From Trichobilharzia szidati (lineage: Eukaryota > Platyhelminthes > Trematoda > Strigeidida > Schistosomatidae), in contig OX235273.1 in NCBI GenBank assembly GCA_944472155.2, forward strand, positions 4,189,204-4,253,203: 64,000 nt of DNA, given 5' to 3'. Numbering within the stretch: the first letter of the stretch is position 1; each line of letters starts with the position of its first letter. Position numbers and translations under genes: made by a program. The notes beneath the pieces were generated by a model. That model searched no databases, was not told where the DNA came from, and saw only the letters and a program-made list of their open reading frames with translations. Of the stretch, positions 62,095 to 64,000 are shown piece by piece.

Positions 62095-62290
62095 TTTCGG
62101 GGTGGTGGGGGTGGTTAGGTATGGAATTCACGGTGCGCGTGCATGTTTCCTCCTATCTGGGAGTCAACAGTTGACTGTACCTGCGTCTCCATGTAATGGG
62201 ATGGTGTCTCTGCTGAGAGTAAAACTCGTTATTCATCGCTTCAAATACTAAAGCGTTATCTGCCATGTCAACGCACCACATAAGACGTCT
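62095..62290 (-). mobile_element. Decayed SM-alpha-type SINE
   Basis: Plus strand ACGGTGCGCGTGCATGTTTC, CTCCTATCTGGGAGTCAACA, GTACCTGCGTCTCC, AAAGCGTTATCTGCC: hammerhead and head positions recognisable, core lost. Confidence 0.5.
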
Positions 62291-62559
62291 TTTATTCAGC
62301 GGCAGTGATTTGAATAAACAAATGGTTGATATAAAATCTAATTAAACAAAGGATTTAAAATAGATACTTCTCAGCAGCTTACCTTAGAATGCATTAAAAT
62401 TTATTGGGTGATATTCTGCTAAGATAATTCTGAGCTGAGGAAGATTAACCCAGTGTATTTCTTAGAAAGTTAACTTATAATCATTATTATTCGTTTCTTG
62501 CGTTTTAGGTGCGATACTGTGCTATAGTAACGTGTCTCCATTACATTGTGTTCTCTGTC

Positions 62560-62754
62560 ATCACTTTCAGGAGACTCCACGACTCCTACAAGTTTTCATA
62601 CCCTCATTACATGATTTTACCCATGTCACTTTCGCGTGCTCAATTGGTCAGTTCTCATTCTGGTTCATTGTTGATGGGCCTGGCATGTACTGTTAAGTGA
62701 TGGTCTCATCAGAGACTATCTCATCCATCTCCATTTCACATTATTATTAAAATT
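62560..62754 (-). mobile_element. LINE 3' relic
   Basis: Plus strand CATGATTTTACCCATGTCAC and TCTCATCCATCTCCATTTCA match the 3' coding area of the (AAT)n-tailed LINE. Confidence 0.5.
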
Positions 62755-62764
62755 AAGGTAAATT

Positions 62765-62967
62765 GCGTCTGTGGCACAGGGGTAGAGTCGATTCCTGGCT
62801 GACGCACTCCTTTACCTTGCTAAGCCAGTAGTAGGACTGGTAAAGAGAGAAGGTTGAGCATGAGGCTAGCAACCTCATCTTGTAAAACTAATCACCATTG
62901 CTACAGAAACCTGAAGCCTGTAACCTGAAGCCACTATGTTCCACTGGGAACGTAAAATAATAAAAAG
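62765..62967 (+). mobile_element. SINE type b with deleted head, target duplication
   Basis: Head reduced to GCGTCTGTGGCACAGGGG, TCGATTCCTGGCTGACGC. Body CTTTACCTTGCTAAGCCAG; end CACTATGTTCCACTGGGAAC. AAGGTAAATT flanks both sides (62755-62764, 62968-62977). Confidence 0.82.
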
Positions 62968-62989
62968 AAGGTAAATTAAGTCACTTCAA

Positions 62990-63440
62990 ATAAACCATAC
63001 GGAGCATATTATTCTTCCCACTAAAAGAATCCCCAGTGTATGTCCAGTCCATCTCCGTTTCTTTTCGCAAATCTGTTCAGTGATAGTTTTCTGACGGACT
63101 GACAGCCAGACTTCCTTATTGCTTAAAGATAAGGTTACGCAACTGGATATTTATTACAGCAACATATAAAGAATACTACAGTGCATATTTTTGTGTCTAC
63201 GTTTATTCGCAGATTTATCTAGTCCTGTGAAATTAGTCATGTAGGACGTACTCCAAAGGACATAACTAGAATGTGACAAGACGACATCTTTTCTTGTTAC
63301 TTATGAGTCGGGACGGGGGTAGGCTGTCGGAATATAGTATTAGTTGTATCGAATCCAACCTAAACTATATATTGTCTACATAATTTAAGAACCGACAGCG
63401 CAATAAGTTAAACGTCTGAGGTTACAACTAAAAAAGTGGC
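62990..63440. other. Intergenic stretch, LINE traces then nothing
   Basis: 63020-63110 resembles the LINE 3' region (CCAGTCCATCTCCGTTTC). The rest is unassigned. Confidence 0.4.
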
Positions 63441-63560
63441 CTAAGAATAATAATCTACTTTATTCCAAAAACAGTACTTATAGTACCGAGTGGAATTCTC
63501 AGTATTTGTCACAATATTGCATCTGATTTACTCAAAATACGAATAAAATTAAAATAAAAT
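63440..63560 (-). repeat. SINE a-like 3' tail
   Basis: Minus strand ACTGAGAATTCCACTCGG, AGTACTGTTTTTGGAATAAA, then ATT repeats. Related to 53910-54010. Confidence 0.45.
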
Positions 63561-64000
63561 TAACCAGAGGAATTTTTCCACATTTACGATATAAAGTCTA
63601 AAATACTGGAAGTATGAATTAAAAATAATAATAATAACAGTTAGTTTTTTTCAAACAGTCTTATCGATACAGTTTGAAATTTTAGCATGTTATAGATTAT
63701 TGGATCTAATGTTCTGTTGATATAGCATGGTGAGAAGAAAGATAAGAAAGTACAATAACAATAAAGGTTGATGCTGTAAGGGTGGAGGAAATGGTTTATT
63801 TACTAGTGCAAAGACAGTTAGTTAGTTCATACGTAACACTATTTTCATCATATAAAGTACGTGCCAAATATGGTATAGTGGAATTTCCATACTTAGACGT
63901 ACGCGCATAACGTCTTCTGAAAAGACTTCTTGTTTTACCTGAGGAGACACACAGTAGGAACTTCGGGTACTGCAGTGGATGCTGACAGTCTGACAGGATT
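63560..64000. other. Window end, nothing recognised
   Basis: AT-rich, no coding or repeat signal seen. Confidence 0.4.

Overview
This window looks like nuclear DNA of a blood fluke (Schistosoma or a close relative). Three things point that way: SM-alpha-type repeats of about 333 bp carrying hammerhead-ribozyme sequence, many Penelope-like elements (PLEs) with RT and GIY-YIG domains, and long AT-rich introns full of nested retroposons. The only recognisable host gene is on the + strand. It is the 3' part of a neurobeachin-like (NBEAL1/NBEAL2-type) BEACH-WD40 gene, with nine exons between 2385 and 41033 that join in frame into 1185 codons plus a stop. Upstream exons (PH-BEACH and N-terminal parts) lie before the window.

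Layout: 1-2384 is intron with PLE relics. 2385-41033 holds the nine NBEAL exons, in introns of 2.3-9.7 kb that are mostly retroelements. 41034-41775 is the 3' UTR with an AATAAA signal. 42-64 kb holds no recognisable host gene; it is a mosaic of PLEs, a 5'-truncated LINE family ending in (AAT)n, tRNA-headed SINEs and SM-alpha relics. One unexplained 130-codon frame lies at 42339-42731 (-).

The mobile sequences fall into these groups. (1) PLEs of at least three subfamilies, repeatedly found as inverted pairs and often carrying hammerhead-like sequence in the terminal region. (2) An (AAT)n-tailed LINE (RTE/SR2-like, tentative) with 8-11 bp target-site duplications. (3) A second LINE family with tetranucleotide tails, seen mainly as C-terminal and 3' fragments. 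(4) SINEs with tRNA-like heads: types a and b share a head but not a body; type c; and type d, which has a Thr-tRNA-like head followed by a hammerhead-like domain. (5) SM-alpha repeats, including a tandem stretch. (6) Two copies of an LTR-like element (TG...CA), one split by a later insertion. (7) A 7SL (SRP RNA) 5' segment fused to a LINE 3' tail.

The most interesting themes are: hammerhead-type self-cleaving motifs in three unrelated element classes, several in sense orientation inside introns of the NBEAL gene; the 7SL-LINE chimera; a SINE whose 3' end matches the local LINE 3' end; and long, nearly perfect inverted repeats made of PLE termini. All calls come from reading the sequence and general family knowledge; nothing was computed or searched.
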